From: an uncultured Muribaculaceae bacterium
GTDB taxonomy: Bacteria; Bacteroidota; Bacteroidia; Bacteroidales; Muribaculaceae
Reading direction: 5' to 3'
Length of the DNA: 64,000 nt
Assembly (NCBI GenBank): GCA_934661195.1
Contig: CAKUJD010000007.1
Coordinates: 62,001-126,000 of the forward strand
Positions 35,680 to 44,639 of this stretch are shown here, piece after piece. Position 1 is the first letter of the stretch. Each line of letters begins with the position of its first letter. The notes beneath the pieces are model-generated. The model had not been told where the DNA came from, did no database searches, and worked only from the letters and a program-made list of their open reading frames with translations. The position numbers and the translations under genes were made by a program.

Positions 35680-35865
35680 TATGCACCGTCTGATTTCACT
35701 TGATGCTTTCAATTAGAAAGCGGGTGCGGAAGGCGAAATAATAAAAAAGTTGCTTTATAACATATATCTAAGCCACAAATCATTACCAAAAGTTAAAAAT
35801 ACAGGTAAAAATGAAAATCGCAACATTTTTATCGCGAAACATTTATTAATTCCGAAAGTAATTCA

Positions 35866-35873
35866 TATATTTG
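35866..35873 (+). promoter_or_regulatory. Candidate -7 box of the EF-G2 gene
   Basis: TATATTTG, with a leader of about 100 nt to ATG 35979 that contains a small hairpin around 35892-35914. The upstream element is A/T-rich and not a clear TTTG, which may indicate activator dependence. The remaining stretch 35680-35865 shows no gene. Confidence 0.45.
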
Positions 35874-35978
35874 TAATGATAATGAGCCGCTGGCTGGCGG
35901 CTGTAAGCCACCAGCAGCAGCTCGTTTCGTGAGAGAGTAGTTATAAACATAAACTAATAATTTACTAATACAATACGC

Positions 35979-38138
35979 ATGAAGGTTTACAAGACTAATG
36001 AGATAAAGAATATCTCTTTGTTAGGCAGTAAAGGCTCTGGGAAAACCACACTCGCAGAGTCGATGCTCTATGAGTGTGGTGTGACAAAACGCAGAGGCAC
36101 TGTGGAGGCTGGCAACACCGTTTGCGACTACTTCCCGGTGGAAAAGGAATACGGCTACTCGGTGTTCTCAACCGTGTTTTATGCCGAGTTCAACAATAAG
36201 AAACTCAACGTGTTTGACTGCCCCGGCATGGACGACTTCGTGGGCAATGCCGTGACGGCCCTCAACATGACCGACGCCGGCATTATTGTGGTCAACGGCC
36301 AGTATGGAGTGGAAGTGGGCACTCAAAACATATTCCGCACCGCCTCTCAAATCAAAAAACCCGTAATATTCGCAATCAATAAGCTCGATGCCGACAGTTG
36401 CGACTTCGACAATGTTATAAACCAGCTTAAAGAGGTGTTCGGCCCCAAGGTGGTGCCCGTGCAGTTCCCAGTGGAGTGTGGCAGCGGATTCAATTCGCTC
36501 GTCGACGTGCTGCTCATGAAGCAGCTCACATGGGGGCCTGAAGGCGGCACACCAACTGTGACCGAAATCGCACCCGAGCTCATGGACAAAGCCAAAGAGT
36601 GGAACCAGGCTCTCGTTGAGGCAGCTGCCGAAAACGATGAAACCCTTATGGACAAATTCTTCGAGCAAGGCTCGCTCAACGAAGACGAGATGCGCGAGGG
36701 CATTCGCAAGGGCCTCACTGAGTGCAGCATATATCCCGTGTTCTGCGTCAGCGCGCTCAAGGACATGGGCGTGCGCCGCATGATGGAATTCCTGGGCAAC
36801 GTGGTGCCATTCGTAAGCGAGATGCCCGCACCTGTCAACGAGGCCGGCGAGGAGGTGAAGCCCGACGCCAACGGCCCGCTCAGCCTGTTCTTCTTCAAGA
36901 CCACCGTGGAGCCGCACATTGGCGAAGTGTCGTATTTCAAGGTGATGTCGGGCACACTCAAGGCCGGCATGGACCTCACAAACATGAACCGCAGCTCGAA
37001 GGAGCGCCTTGCGCAAATTTACACAGTGTGCGGCCAAATCAAGACGCCTGTCGACAGCATCGAGGCCGGCGACATTGGCGCTGCCGTTAAACTTAAAGAC
37101 GTGCGCACAGGCAACACCCTCAACGACAAGGGCTGCGAATACACCTTCAACTTCATCAAATATCCCGCTCCCAAATATCAGCGCGCCATCAAGGCTGTCA
37201 ACGAGGCCGAGACCGAGAAGCTGAGCGGTGTGCTCACCAAGATGCACGAGGAAGACCCCACGTGGCTCGTTGAGCAGTCGAAAGAATTGAAGCAGACCAT
37301 CGTCAGCGGTCAGGGCGAGTTCCACCTGCGCACCCTCAAGTGGCGCATCGAAAACAACGACAAGATTCAAATTGAGTTCAAAGAACCCAAAATCCCATAT
37401 CGCGAGACCATCACCAAGGCAGCCCGTGCCGACTACCGCCACAAGAAGCAGTCGGGTGGTGCCGGCCAGTTTGGTGAGGTGCACCTCATTGTGGAGCCCT
37501 ACAAAGAAGGCATGCCCGAGCCCGACACCTACCGCTTTGGCAACCAGGAGTTCAAGATGAACATCAAGGACAAGCAGGAAATCGCGCTTGAGTGGGGTGG
37601 CAAAATCATAATCTACAACTGCATTGTGGGCGGTGCCATCGACGCCCGCTTCATCCCAGCCATTGTTAAGGGCATTATGGACCGCATGGAGCAGGGCCCC
37701 CTCACAGGCTCGTATGCCCGCGACGTGCGCGTGTGCATCTACGACGGCAAGATGCACCCCGTTGACTCCAACGAAATCTCGTTCCGCCTCGCCGCGCGCC
37801 ACGCCTTCAGCGAAGCCTTCCGCAACGCCAATCCCAAGGTGCTTGAGCCCGTCTACGATGTGGAGGTGCTTATGCCCAGCGAATGCATGGGCGACGTGAT
37901 GAGCGACCTGCAGGGCCGCCGTGCCATAATCATGGGTATGGAGGAGGCCAGCGGACTCCAGAAGATCAACGCCAAGGTGCCACTCAAAGAGATGTCGAGC
38001 TACTCAACAGCCCTTAGCTCAATCACGGGCGGACGCGCTTCATTCACCATGAAGTTTGCCGACTACGAGCTCGTGCCGGCCGACGTTCAGGACAAGCTTC
38101 TCAAGGCCTACGCCGAGGCTAACGCCGACGAAGACTAA
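35979..38138 (+). CDS. fusA2: EF-G2, elongation factor G paralog without catalytic His
   Basis: 719 residues with all EF-G domains. The P-loop is GSKGSGKTT (16-24) and NKLD is present (134-137). However, the DTPGHVDF motif reads DCPGMDDF (80-87), so the GTP-hydrolysing His is Met84, and the switch I sequence normally reading RGITI is lost (VEKEYGYSVFSTV). Domain IV has AGQFGEVHL and later the usual EF-G C-terminal folds (MPSECMGDVMSDLQGRRA, one block). A paralog of this kind in Bacteroides thetaiotaomicron was reported to support translation without GTP hydrolysis and to matter for gut colonisation under starvation. A canonical fusA is expected elsewhere in the genome. Confidence 0.9.
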   Translation: MKVYKTNEIKNISLLGSKGSGKTTLAESMLYECGVTKRRGTVEAGNTVCDYFPVEKEYGYSVFSTVFYAEFNNKKLNVFDCPGMDDFVGNAVTALNMTDAGIIVVNGQYGVEVGTQNIFRTASQIKKPVIFAINKLDADSCDFDNVINQLKEVFGPKVVPVQFPVECGSGFNSLVDVLLMKQLTWGPEGGTPTVTEIAPELMDKAKEWNQALVEAAAENDETLMDKFFEQGSLNEDEMREGIRKGLTECSIYPVFCVSALKDMGVRRMMEFLGNVVPFVSEMPAPVNEAGEEVKPDANGPLSLFFFKTTVEPHIGEVSYFKVMSGTLKAGMDLTNMNRSSKERLAQIYTVCGQIKTPVDSIEAGDIGAAVKLKDVRTGNTLNDKGCEYTFNFIKYPAPKYQRAIKAVNEAETEKLSGVLTKMHEEDPTWLVEQSKELKQTIVSGQGEFHLRTLKWRIENNDKIQIEFKEPKIPYRETITKAARADYRHKKQSGGAGQFGEVHLIVEPYKEGMPEPDTYRFGNQEFKMNIKDKQEIALEWGGKIIIYNCIVGGAIDARFIPAIVKGIMDRMEQGPLTGSYARDVRVCIYDGKMHPVDSNEISFRLAARHAFSEAFRNANPKVLEPVYDVEVLMPSECMGDVMSDLQGRRAIIMGMEEASGLQKINAKVPLKEMSSYSTALSSITGGRASFTMKFADYELVPADVQDKLLKAYAEANADED

Positions 38139-38187
38139 GCACCGTCAACAAAACGAAGAAAAACAGTTTTTACATTGTTAATCCCAA

Positions 38188-38226
38188 GTGGGGAGAGCGG
38201 CCCGATAGCCGCCTCCCCACTTTTCT
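38188..38226 (+). terminator. Terminator of the EF-G2 gene
   Basis: A stem of about 14 bp with one bulge (agtggggagagcggc with gccgcctccccact) and then tttt. Confidence 0.75.
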
Positions 38227-38277
38227 AAATATGCCTGCTCAGTCACCACCTCGGCAGTCAGCATTACAACAACGACA

Positions 38278-38317
38278 AAAAACAAATGGCAAGGACGCAT
38301 GCGTCCTTGCCATTTGT
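38278..38317 (-). terminator. 36-bp perfect palindrome, terminator of nrdJ
   Basis: Bases 38282-38317 are a perfect palindrome with no spacer (18 bp per arm). Read leftward it is followed by ttttt (38278-38283), as for a strong intrinsic terminator 30 bp after the nrdJ stop. Confidence 0.8.
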
Positions 38318-38344
38318 AGCTATGCTGTGTGGCTGTGGTGGGCA

Positions 38345-40888
38345 TCAGCCGCAGCGCGAAGTGCCGCAGTTGGTGCATATCAGGCAGCCCTCTTGATACA
38401 CAAGGGTCTCCTGGCCGCAGTTGGGGCACTTCTGGCCGCTGGCGCGTGTGCCGTTGGGCAGATATTTTTTCAGTGCGCGTTCCACACCCATCTTCCAAGT
38501 GTTTATCGACTTGTTGTCGAGCTCAAGGCTGCTCACCAGCTTCAGCACCTGCTCAATGGGCATGCCGTAGCGCAGCACGCCCGATATTAGCTTGGCGTAG
38601 TTCCAGAACTCGGGGTTGAACTTCTCCGAGAGTCCCTCGATGGTGGTCTTGAAGCCGCGCTTGTTGATGAACTGGAAGTCGTAGCGCTTAACGCCGTTTT
38701 CGTCCACAGCCTTTATTATTTTGCCCTTGGTCACCGACTTGGGGCAGAATATGCCCTCGTCGTCGTCGGCAATGCCGGTGAATATTTCGTAGGGCCGGTT
38801 GTCGATGAGGCCGATGAATGCAATCCACTTCTCCTTGTTGTTTTGGAAGCGCACCACGTCGGCGTCGAGCTCTATGGGACGCTTTAGTATGTGCTCCTCC
38901 TCGGCAATGTAGTGAGCCTTCTTCTTTTTCTTGTCGTCTTTGCTGATCGACACCAGCACACCGGCGCGCGACCCGTCGCGGTACACCGTGCAGCCCTTGC
39001 AGCCGCACTTCCATGCCTCCACATAGAGGTCGTTCACAAGGTCTTCGCTCACATTGTTGGGCAGATTGATGGTCACGCTAATCGAGTGGTCAACCCACTT
39101 CTGCACGCGGCCTTGCATGCGCACCTTGTTGAGCCAGTCCACATCGTTCGACGTGGCCTTGTAGTAGGGCGAGCGCTTCACCAGGTCGTCGAGCTGCTCT
39201 TGAGTGTAGTCGCTGCGCACCTCAATGCCGTTCACCTTCATCCAGGTGATGAACTTGGGGTGGTACACCACATATTCCTCAAACGAGTCGCCGTTTTCAT
39301 CGGTGAAGTCAACGTGCACGTCCTTGTCGCTGGGGTTCACCTTGCGGCGGCGCTTATACACGGGCAGGAACACTGGCTCGATGCCCGATGTGGTCTGCGT
39401 CATGATGCTTGTGGTGCCGGTGGGGGCAATGGTTAGGCAGGCAATGTTGCGACGGCCGTACTTCACCATCTGCTCATACAGCTCGGGGTCGGCCTTGCGC
39501 AGGCGGCCTATGTAGGGGTTGTTCTCCTCGCGCTTGGCGTCGTAGATTTCAAACGCGCCGCGCTCCTTGGCCAGCTCCACCGACGAGCGGTAGGCAGCCA
39601 GGGCCAAAGTCTTGTGCACATTTTCCGAGAAGTCGGTGGCCTCGTCGGTGCCATATCGCAGCCCCATTGCGGCCACCATGTCGCCTTCGGCGGTGGTGCC
39701 CACGCCGGTGCGGCGTCCCTTCAGGGTCTTGTTCTGTATTTTGTGCCACAGGTTCAGCTCGGTCTGCTTCACCTCGGCCGTTTCTGGGTCGTGCTCAATC
39801 TTGTCGATAATCTTCTCGATTTTCTCCTTCTCAAGGTCGATTATGTCGTCCATTATGCGCTGAGCGCTGGCCACATGCTTCTTAAAGAGGTCGTAGTCGA
39901 AATATGCGTCCTTGGTGAAGGGGTTCACCACATACGAATACAGGTTGATGGCCACCAGACGGCAGCTGTCGTAGGGGCACAGCGGAATTTCGCCGCATGG
40001 GTTGGTGGAGATGGTGCGGAAGCCGAGGTCGGCATAGCAGTCGGGCACCGACTCGCGTATTATGGTGTCCCAAAACAGCACTCCGGGCTCAGCGCTCTTC
40101 CATGCGTTGTGCACAATTTTGCGCCACAGCTTGGAGGCGTCGATGTCTTTCTTGTAAAGCGGGTGGCTGCTGTGAATGGGGTATTGCTGCACATAGTCCT
40201 TGCCCTCGGTGGCGGCGCGCATAAAGTCGTCGTCGATGCGCACCGACACGTTGGCCCCGGTCACCTTGCCCTCTTCCATTTTGGCATCGATAAACGCCTC
40301 CGAGTCGGGGTGCTTGATGCTCACGGTGAGCATCAGCGCGCCGCGGCGGCCGTCCTGTGCCACCTCGCGGGTGGAATTTGAGTAGCGCTCCATGAATGGC
40401 ACAAGGCCTGTGGAGGTGAGCGCCGAGTTCTTAACCGGTGATCCCTTGGGCCTGATGTGCGACAGGTCGTGGCCCACGCCGCCGCGCCGCTTCATGAGCT
40501 GCACCTGCTCCTCATCGATCTTTATGATGCCACCATAGGAGTCGGGCTCGCCGTCGAGGCCAATCACAAAACAGTTCGACAGCGACCCCACCTGGAAGTT
40601 GTTGCCGATGCCGGCCATGGGGCTGCCTTGGGGCACGATGTATTTGAAGTGCCTTATCAGCTCAAACACCTCTTCCTCGCTCATGGGGTTGGGGTAGTTC
40701 TTCTCGATGCGGGCTATCTCGCGGGCTATGCGGTGGTGCATGTCGTCGGGAGTGGCCTCGTAGATGTGTCCGAATGAGTCTTTCAGGGCATACTTGCTTG
40801 CCCAGACTCTTGCAGCCAGTTCGTCGCCGTCGAAATATTTCAGAGTGGCGTCGTAGGCTTCATTGTAGGTGTAAGTCTTTTTGTCCAC
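38345..40888 (-). CDS. nrdJ: Class II (adenosylcobalamin-dependent) ribonucleotide reductase
   Basis: 847 residues from a GTG at 40888 ((V)DKKTYTYNEAYDATLKYF). The frame continues to an ATG at 40954, but the -7 box TATATTTG at 40930-40937 lies between them, so the message begins after that ATG. Motifs: GSLSNCFVIGL, the active-site region TISTNPCGEIPL, RRTGVGTTAEGDM, and the barrel end ACLTIAPTGTTSIM. The C-terminus has CPNCGQETLVYQEGCLICTNCG (in parts), a zinc-ribbon-like Cys cluster for electron transfer. It reduces nucleotides to deoxynucleotides with vitamin B12 and tolerates any oxygen level. No cobalamin riboswitch is visible upstream. Confidence 0.93.
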   Translation of the reverse strand: MDKKTYTYNEAYDATLKYFDGDELAARVWASKYALKDSFGHIYEATPDDMHHRIAREIARIEKNYPNPMSEEEVFELIRHFKYIVPQGSPMAGIGNNFQVGSLSNCFVIGLDGEPDSYGGIIKIDEEQVQLMKRRGGVGHDLSHIRPKGSPVKNSALTSTGLVPFMERYSNSTREVAQDGRRGALMLTVSIKHPDSEAFIDAKMEEGKVTGANVSVRIDDDFMRAATEGKDYVQQYPIHSSHPLYKKDIDASKLWRKIVHNAWKSAEPGVLFWDTIIRESVPDCYADLGFRTISTNPCGEIPLCPYDSCRLVAINLYSYVVNPFTKDAYFDYDLFKKHVASAQRIMDDIIDLEKEKIEKIIDKIEHDPETAEVKQTELNLWHKIQNKTLKGRRTGVGTTAEGDMVAAMGLRYGTDEATDFSENVHKTLALAAYRSSVELAKERGAFEIYDAKREENNPYIGRLRKADPELYEQMVKYGRRNIACLTIAPTGTTSIMTQTTSGIEPVFLPVYKRRRKVNPSDKDVHVDFTDENGDSFEEYVVYHPKFITWMKVNGIEVRSDYTQEQLDDLVKRSPYYKATSNDVDWLNKVRMQGRVQKWVDHSISVTINLPNNVSEDLVNDLYVEAWKCGCKGCTVYRDGSRAGVLVSISKDDKKKKKAHYIAEEEHILKRPIELDADVVRFQNNKEKWIAFIGLIDNRPYEIFTGIADDDEGIFCPKSVTKGKIIKAVDENGVKRYDFQFINKRGFKTTIEGLSEKFNPEFWNYAKLISGVLRYGMPIEQVLKLVSSLELDNKSINTWKMGVERALKKYLPNGTRASGQKCPNCGQETLVYQEGCLICTNCGTSRCG

Positions 40889-40929
40889 GTGTATATTTTT
40901 TTTGTTTTTCGCTTTTCGTAAAAGTCTTG

Positions 40930-40937
40930 CAAATATA
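40930..40937 (-). promoter_or_regulatory. -7 box of nrdJ
   Basis: TATATTTG read leftward, about 35 nt before the GTG start. Its location settles the start-codon choice. Confidence 0.5.
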
Positions 40938-41214
40938 GCAACAATCGAAATCACTTAAAAAGAAAATCGGCAAAAAAATGGGTTTGTTTATTATTTGTCT
41001 TAAAGTTCATATTATCAACGAGATATCTTTTTGCGAAGCGTAAAAAGTTTTCAGAAACGGTCACCTCACGGGCCGCAAACTGGCCGCAAGATAATCATTT
41101 AGCGCAACGGCTATTTTATACGCATTCTAAACAACGCCATAGCCGCGCGTCCCGGTCATGAAATTCAGTTGAATTTATATCGTCAAAACGCATCAAGGCT
41201 AATAATAAAGTTCG
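40938..41214. other. Intergenic stretch between divergent nrdJ and the lipoprotein gene
   Basis: No gene or RNA recognised. It holds a small inverted repeat (ggccgcaaactggccgc near 41074) and the upstream parts of both promoters. I looked for a cobalamin riboswitch and saw none. Confidence 0.6.
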
Positions 41215-41263
41215 TACCTTTGCACTGCATTATATAAAGAGATTATATATTAACATAAGAGTG

Positions 41264-42793
41264 ATGAAATCCGTTAAACTCATGCTGGGCGCGCTGCTGC
41301 TGGTAATGGCAGCCGCTTCGTGCTCAAATGTCAATGGCAAGCTTGAAAAAATGATTCCGCGCGACGCCAAGGGTGTGGTGTGTGTCAAGGTGCCTGAAAT
41401 TCTCGACAAAGCCGAAATTGGCGACAATGGCTATGAACTGCCCGCCGCGCTGAAAAAGGTGGTGGAGGCCAATCCCAAGTCGCAATTCTGCACCATACTG
41501 GCCGACCTTCCCAATTCTGGCATCGACCCCAAGCACAACGTGTATGTGTTTTTCACCGGCAAAACCTATAAAGTGGTGACCCTGGTGCCAATCGACGACA
41601 CCGACAAGGCTGTTGCGGCCATCGAGAAGATGACCGACAACCGCTTTGAAGAAATGGCCGGGGTGAAATATATTGGCGTGGGCGACACCTACTATGTGAT
41701 GGGCGACGGCGTGCTGCTGGCAGGCTCGCTCAGCCGCCTGGTCGATGCCAAGACCGCCGTGGCCGAGGCCTGCCGCATTCTTGACGGCGGACAGCCCAGC
41801 ATTGCCGACAACGACGATGCCAAGGAGTGCCTGAAGGGCGATGGCGACGTGAGCGCATACTTCGACATGAACGGCATTGGCGCGGTGCTTAACAAGAGCA
41901 AGACCTACCGCAGCCTTGTGCAGAAAATGCCGCTCATCACAGTGTTCACCGAGAGCGACATCAAAGCGGTGGTGTTCAACTTCAAAATTGACAAGACCAC
42001 GGCCGACCTTTCGGCCAAAATCAAGGTCGACGACCACAGCGACTACGTGCAGCTGCTCAGCGCCACGCTGGGCCAGCCGTCTAACGACTTCTTGAAGGCA
42101 ATTCCCAACTCTATGGACTATATCCTTTCGATGAGCGTCAAGGGCGAGGCTCTGGCACGGCTGCCGCAAATGCAGCAGCTCACCGCCGCCATGGCCAAGA
42201 TGCCCGGCATGAAGGCCCTCGACCTGGCAGGCATCATTTCCACCGTCAACGGCCCGCTGGCCGTGGGCTTTGCCAAGGACCCCTATCTGCAGGGCGAGTG
42301 GAATGCGGTTGTAGCAGCCAAGACGGCTAATGCGCAGTCGGTGCTCGACCGCATCATCGACTTTGCCCGCGCCATGGGCCAGGCTCCGCAAAAGTATGGC
42401 AGCGAATACATCTACCAGTATAACAACAAGCAGGTGAACGTGGGCGTGATTGGCGATGTGGTGTATGTGAAGATGCTCGACTATGAGCAGACCGAGGGCT
42501 ATGCCTACGAGTTGCCCGACGTGCGCGACTTCTTTGCCGCCAACCCAATCGGCATATATGTGCGCGCCAAGGCCGGCAGCACTTCGGGCATACTCAACTT
42601 CGGCATCACCCGATATGTCGACGGCAAGGGCTTCTTCTACACCGAGAAGGACGACGACAACGCTGCCCAGGTGCTGCTTGGCATACTCTGCTCAATAAAG
42701 GGTGATGACCAAAGCAGCGGCGACAGTGCCGGCGACGACCTTGACTTGAATTCCATAACCGGTGCGGGCGACATGATGCAGTCCGTCGACTAA
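41264..42793 (+). CDS. DUF4836-like outer-surface lipoprotein
   Basis: 509 residues from ATG 41264; a GTG directly before it also opens the frame. The signal peptide ends at a lipobox (MAAASC, Cys about residue 20). The mature part begins IPRDAKGVVCVKVPEI, like the opening of Bacteroidetes DUF4836 proteins, and alternates strands and helices with no enzyme motif. The C-terminal 30 residues are Asp/Ser-rich and low in complexity. Function unknown. TACCTTTG at 41215-41222 is a good -7 box. The menC-like gene follows after 9 bp and is probably co-transcribed. Confidence 0.65.
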   Translation: MKSVKLMLGALLLVMAAASCSNVNGKLEKMIPRDAKGVVCVKVPEILDKAEIGDNGYELPAALKKVVEANPKSQFCTILADLPNSGIDPKHNVYVFFTGKTYKVVTLVPIDDTDKAVAAIEKMTDNRFEEMAGVKYIGVGDTYYVMGDGVLLAGSLSRLVDAKTAVAEACRILDGGQPSIADNDDAKECLKGDGDVSAYFDMNGIGAVLNKSKTYRSLVQKMPLITVFTESDIKAVVFNFKIDKTTADLSAKIKVDDHSDYVQLLSATLGQPSNDFLKAIPNSMDYILSMSVKGEALARLPQMQQLTAAMAKMPGMKALDLAGIISTVNGPLAVGFAKDPYLQGEWNAVVAAKTANAQSVLDRIIDFARAMGQAPQKYGSEYIYQYNNKQVNVGVIGDVVYVKMLDYEQTEGYAYELPDVRDFFAANPIGIYVRAKAGSTSGILNFGITRYVDGKGFFYTEKDDDNAAQVLLGILCSIKGDDQSSGDSAGDDLDLNSITGAGDMMQSVD

Positions 42794-42802
42794 TAGCTAC
42801 AA

Positions 42803-43834
42803 ATGAAAGCTGAATTTGCAAAAATCAATGGCCGTGATGGCAGCGGCAGTGTGTCATATTTCATACGGTTCTTCGACGAGTCGCGCCCCGATGCGTTCGG
42901 AGTGGGGGAGTGCACCGTGGTGCCTGGCGTCTCGGCCGAGTATGCCGATGTGGCCGCCTACGAGGCTAAGCTGCACGAGCTGTGCGCCCAGGTGGCGCGT
43001 GGCGAGTCGACCGACCTCGCCGACTTCTCTTCGATAATGTATGGCTTTGAAAATGCCATAACCGATTTCTCCAATGGTTGCCGCCGTCTCTACTACGATT
43101 CTCCATTTGTGGCGGGGCAGCAGGCGGTGCCTGTGGTGGGCTTCGCCAGTGTCGGGGCCGATCCTGAAGCCACGGCGCGGCAGGTGGCAGGAATGGCAGC
43201 CAAGGGTTGCACCTCAGTGAAACTGAGCATGACTGACAGCGACTGTGAACCAGTTGCCGCCGCCCTTGCTGCAATACGCCGCCAGTGCCCCGAACTTCAC
43301 ATTCGCCTCGACGCCAACGGGCTGCTTCGGCCCGACGAGGCGCTTGATTTCATCAACGGCTTCGCCCCGCACACCATTCAGTGCATCGAGCAGCCCATAG
43401 CCGCCGGCCAATGGGAGGCAATGGCGGCAATCTGCGCCGGTTCGAAGGTGCCCGTTGCGCTCAGCGATGAGTTGGCCGGTGTGGTCAACCCCATGGCCAT
43501 GCTGCAGCTGCTGCGCGCCGTCAAGCCCCATGTGCTGTGTGTTAAGCCCACTCTGTGCGGCGGCTTTAGCAATGCGGTGCATTGGCTCAAGATGTCGGCT
43601 CAACTTAATCTTGGCTGCTGGATAGCTTCGGCTGGCGAAACCGCCGTGGGGCTCGATGCCCTGTGCCAGTGGACGGCCATGATGCAGCCGCGCATAGCCC
43701 AGGAGCTGCGGCTCGACGGCGCCGCCGGCATCTGCCACTCGCCCCTGAGCCTCGACAAAAGCGCAATCGGGCGCGACCCTGCTGGAGTTGCGCCCGATTG
43801 CATCGGTTATTTCAGCCTCGACTGGCAGCAGTGA
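42803..43834 (+). CDS. menC: Enolase-superfamily enzyme, probably o-succinylbenzoate synthase
   Basis: 343 residues. It has the enolase-superfamily capping domain and barrel: first Lys in SVKLSMTD, metal ligands Asp in IRLDANG, Glu in CIEQPIA and Asp/Glu in LSDELAG, and the last Lys in CVKPTLCGG. This layout fits muconate-lactonising subgroup members such as MenC of menaquinone synthesis, the usual assignment in Bacteroidales. No other men gene is adjacent, so dipeptide epimerase or another relative cannot be excluded. The 3' end contains a 12-bp inverted repeat (43763-43774 with 43790-43801) within the coding region. Confidence 0.75.
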   Translation: MKAEFAKINGRDGSGSVSYFIRFFDESRPDAFGVGECTVVPGVSAEYADVAAYEAKLHELCAQVARGESTDLADFSSIMYGFENAITDFSNGCRRLYYDSPFVAGQQAVPVVGFASVGADPEATARQVAGMAAKGCTSVKLSMTDSDCEPVAAALAAIRRQCPELHIRLDANGLLRPDEALDFINGFAPHTIQCIEQPIAAGQWEAMAAICAGSKVPVALSDELAGVVNPMAMLQLLRAVKPHVLCVKPTLCGGFSNAVHWLKMSAQLNLGCWIASAGETAVGLDALCQWTAMMQPRIAQELRLDGAAGICHSPLSLDKSAIGRDPAGVAPDCIGYFSLDWQQ

Positions 43835-43881
43835 TCTTTTTTCCCATCACTGTGCCATTCAAGTGTCAATCTCTTACTTCA

Positions 43882-44631
43882 TTATTTTTTGCTGTTGAGC
43901 CACTCTTGCGCTTCGGCCAGAGTGTCGGGCTTGCCCACATCGAGCCAGGTGTAGTCGGAGGCCTGCTGGTAGCCCTTGATGAGGTGGGTGCCGCACTCGC
44001 CCGTGTAGAATGGCACAATGGGAAACGCCTTGCGCCCGGCGGCAAACTCGCTGAGCGCGCCGAATATGCTTGGCGACAGCACGTGCACACCGCCAAAGGC
44101 CAGCTCGTCATACTGCCCCTCCACATACCGGAATCCATCGGGGCGCGTCTCGCCCGTCTTCTTGTTCACCCAGCCGCGCAGCTGGTTGCCTGAGTCAAAC
44201 AGCAGGTAGCGAGCCGTGTCGCGGTGGCGCACCAGCAGTGTGGCCATGGCCCCGCTGCGGCTGTGCCAGTCGCACATGGCCTTTATGTCGAAGTCCGATA
44301 TTATGTCGGCGTTATGCACCAGAAAGGGCTCGCCGTTGTCAAGCCACTGGCGCGCCTTCAGTATGCCGCCGCCAGTGTCCAGCAGATGGTCGCGCTCATC
44401 GCTTATGTGCACCGTCACGCCAAAGTTCTCCTTGGCCTCCAAAAAGTCGATTATCTTTTGCCCAAAGTGGTGCACGTTTATTGTGATGTCGGTGAATCCG
44501 GCAGCTATCAGCTTGAGCATCACATGCTCAAGCAGCGGCTTGCCGTCGAGCTCCACCAGAGCCTTGGGACGGTCGTTGGTTAAAGGGCGCAGCCGGGTTC
44601 CAAGCCCGGCTGCAAATATCATAGCTTTCAT
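43882..44631 (-). CDS. Sugar-1-phosphate nucleotidyltransferase (MurU-like)
   Basis: 249 residues from ATG 44631. It opens with the pyrophosphorylase signature FAAGLGTRLRPLTNDRPKALVEL (in parts), with the Lys in RPKALV that contacts the sugar phosphate, then VHNADIISDFD, the metal-binding Asp region. There is no left-handed helix, as in MurU and RmlA-short types. It is 8 bp downstream of the kinase/RapZ-C fusion. In Pseudomonas, AmgK (kinase) and MurU (uridylyltransferase) together salvage MurNAc to UDP-MurNAc, so the same two-step salvage is likely here. Substrate is inferred from the pairing. Confidence 0.82.
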   Translation of the reverse strand: MKAMIFAAGLGTRLRPLTNDRPKALVELDGKPLLEHVMLKLIAAGFTDITINVHHFGQKIIDFLEAKENFGVTVHISDERDHLLDTGGGILKARQWLDNGEPFLVHNADIISDFDIKAMCDWHSRSGAMATLLVRHRDTARYLLFDSGNQLRGWVNKKTGETRPDGFRYVEGQYDELAFGGVHVLSPSIFGALSEFAAGRKAFPIVPFYTGECGTHLIKGYQQASDYTWLDVGKPDTLAEAQEWLNSKK

Positions 44632-44639
44632 CAAGAAAA

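Noticed and set aside
40889..40954. ATG at 40954 as nrdJ start
   Set aside because: It lies upstream of the -7 box at 40930-40937, and the extension is unlike the family.
40889..41263. Cobalamin riboswitch upstream of nrdJ
   Set aside because: No B12-box or characteristic junction seen, and the predicted leader is only about 35 nt.
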